From: an uncultured Anaerolineales bacterium
GTDB taxonomy: Bacteria > Chloroflexota > Anaerolineae > Anaerolineales > Villigracilaceae
Assembly (NCBI GenBank): GCA_938008865.1
Contig: CALLJA010000373.1
Location: 1-7,220 of the forward strand
Length of the DNA: 7,220 bases
Direction of reading: 5' to 3'
In this document: positions 6,303 to 7,220 of the stretch, piece after piece
How positions within the stretch are numbered: position 1 is the first letter of the stretch
Layout: every line of letters starts with the position of its first letter
Position numbers and translations under genes: made by a program
The notes under the pieces: model-generated
Database searches by the model: none
What the model was told of the DNA's origin: nothing
What the model saw: the letters and a program-made list of their open reading frames with translations, nothing else

Positions 6303-6310
6303 AAGGAGAA
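6303..6310 (+). promoter_or_regulatory. Ribosome binding site of the acyl-CoA synthetase gene
   Basis: AAGGAGAA with GGAG at 6305-6308, 7 nt before the ATG at 6316. Strong match and good spacing; it sets the start. Confidence 0.85.
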
Positions 6311-6315
6311 ATACA

Positions 6316-7220
6316 ATGGATCCACTCGTAACCCCAGGCATCGACCCCGCTCACGACGTGCTCAACTACGGGCGTCAGGCTCTGGATAGCATTTTCGCCC
6401 CCAAAAGTGTGGCCGTGGTCGGCGCAACCGAAACCCAGGGCAGCGTCGGCCGCACCATCCTGTGGAATTTGATCAGCAGTTCCTTCGGCGGCACCATCTA
6501 CCCGATCAATCCCAAACGCCCCAGCGTGCTGGGCATCAAGGCCTATGCGTCCCTCTCGGAACTGCCCGAGGTGGTGGACCTGATCGTGGTCGTGACCCCC
6601 TCCCCGTCCGTGCCCGCCATCATCAAGGAAGCCGTGGACCTCGGCATCAAGAGCGCCATCGTCATCTCGGCCGGCTTCAAGGAGACGGGACCCGAGGGTG
6701 TGGAACTCGAACGCCAGATCCTCGAACATGCCCGCCGCGGCAACATGCGCATCATCGGCCCGAACTGCCTGGGCGTGATGAATCCCATCAGCGGCCTGAA
6801 CGCCACCTTCGCCACCACCATCGCCCGCCGCGGCAGCGTGGGCTTCATCAGCCAGTCGGGTGCGCTTTGCACCGCCATCCTCGACTGGTCGCTGCGCGAG
6901 AACGTCGGCTTCAGTTCCTTCGTCTCCATCGGCTCCATGCTCGACGTGGACTGGTCGGACCTCATCTACTACCTGGGCGACGACCCGCACACCAAGAGCA
7001 TCGTCATCTACATGGAAACCATCGGCAACGCGCGCGCCTTCCTCTCCGCTGCGCGCGAAGTGGCCATGACCAAGCCGATCATCGTCATCAAGCCGGGTCG
7101 CACCGAGGGTGCCGCCAAGGCCGCCGCCTCGCACACAGGCTCGCTCACGGGCAGCGACGAGGTGCTCGAAGTGGCCTTCCGCCGCAGCGGCGTGTTGCGC
7201 GTCAACAGCATCGCCGAACT
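6316..7220 (+). CDS. ADP-forming acyl-CoA synthetase-type protein (5' part)
   Basis: The first 301 codons of a gene that leaves the window still open. Members convert acyl-CoA, ADP and phosphate to the acid, ATP and CoA (acetate-CoA ligase, ADP-forming), or the reverse, in the cytoplasm. Seen: CoA-binding Rossmann domain from about residue 23 (IFAPKSVAVVGATETQGSVG, 27-46), IGPNCLG 147-153, the ligase-like domain with FISQSGA 177-183, and SSHTGSLTGSDE 271-282. By alignment with SucD, His273 is the expected phosphorylated histidine and is present. The missing C-terminal part could be a fused ATP-grasp beta domain, alone (about 700 residues) or with an added GNAT acetyltransferase domain as in Pat-like proteins (about 900 residues). 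The N-terminal sequence resembles such fused bacterial forms more than the short archaeal alpha subunits, but this cannot be settled here. Its leader carries two operator-like dyads. Confidence 0.92.
   Translation, partial: MDPLVTPGIDPAHDVLNYGRQALDSIFAPKSVAVVGATETQGSVGRTILWNLISSSFGGTIYPINPKRPSVLGIKAYASLSELPEVVDLIVVVTPSPSVPAIIKEAVDLGIKSAIVISAGFKETGPEGVELERQILEHARRGNMRIIGPNCLGVMNPISGLNATFATTIARRGSVGFISQSGALCTAILDWSLRENVGFSSFVSIGSMLDVDWSDLIYYLGDDPHTKSIVIYMETIGNARAFLSAAREVAMTKPIIVIKPGRTEGAAKAAASHTGSLTGSDEVLEVAFRRSGVLRVNSIAE

Noticed and set aside
6301..7134. 277-residue minus-strand open frame rich in His, Asp and Gly
   Set aside because: It is antisense to the acyl-CoA synthetase frame, which has clear family motifs and a ribosome binding site; the antisense composition is typical of GC-rich shadows.

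Overview
The window reads as a piece of a GC-rich bacterial chromosome. The best guess is a Chloroflexota (Anaerolineae-like) organism. That guess rests on the domain mix of the giant surface protein (plant-type leucine-rich repeats, PD40-type propeller, cysteine-bearing SLH units) and on the style of the acyl-CoA synthetase; no marker gene is present to prove it. The coding strands are GC-rich, while the two main intergenic regions are distinctly AT-rich and carry the regulatory signals.

Layout: (1) positions 1-110 hold the 3' end of an unrecognised gene on the + strand. (2) It converges, with 5 bp between stop codons, on a minus-strand pseudouridine synthase of the RsuA/RluB family (850-116), whose start lies only 9 nt after a perfect TATAAT, suggesting a leaderless or nearly leaderless message. 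(3) A 137-bp AT-rich divergent spacer follows. (4) A single 1693-residue secreted multidomain protein occupies 988-6069: signal peptide, plant-type LRR block of exact 24-residue period, small beta domain, seven-unit propeller, fibronectin-III-like domain, six copies of a 79-80-residue repeat each carrying two cysteines exactly 23 residues apart, an Ig-like domain and three C-terminal SLH units. (5) A 15-bp perfect-stem terminator closes it. (6) An AT-rich leader with a CRP/FNR-like dyad and a perfect 14-bp palindrome precedes (7) the first 301 codons of an ADP-forming acyl-CoA synthetase-type protein that runs off the window end.

The genes do not form one operon or pathway: an rRNA-modification gene, a cell-surface protein and a CoA-ligase gene sit side by side, each with its own control signals. 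I see no CRISPR array, transposon, RNA gene or defence system. The most unusual content is the mosaic, disulfide-rich surface protein with internally duplicating repeats, followed by the operator-like leader of the acyl-CoA synthetase gene.
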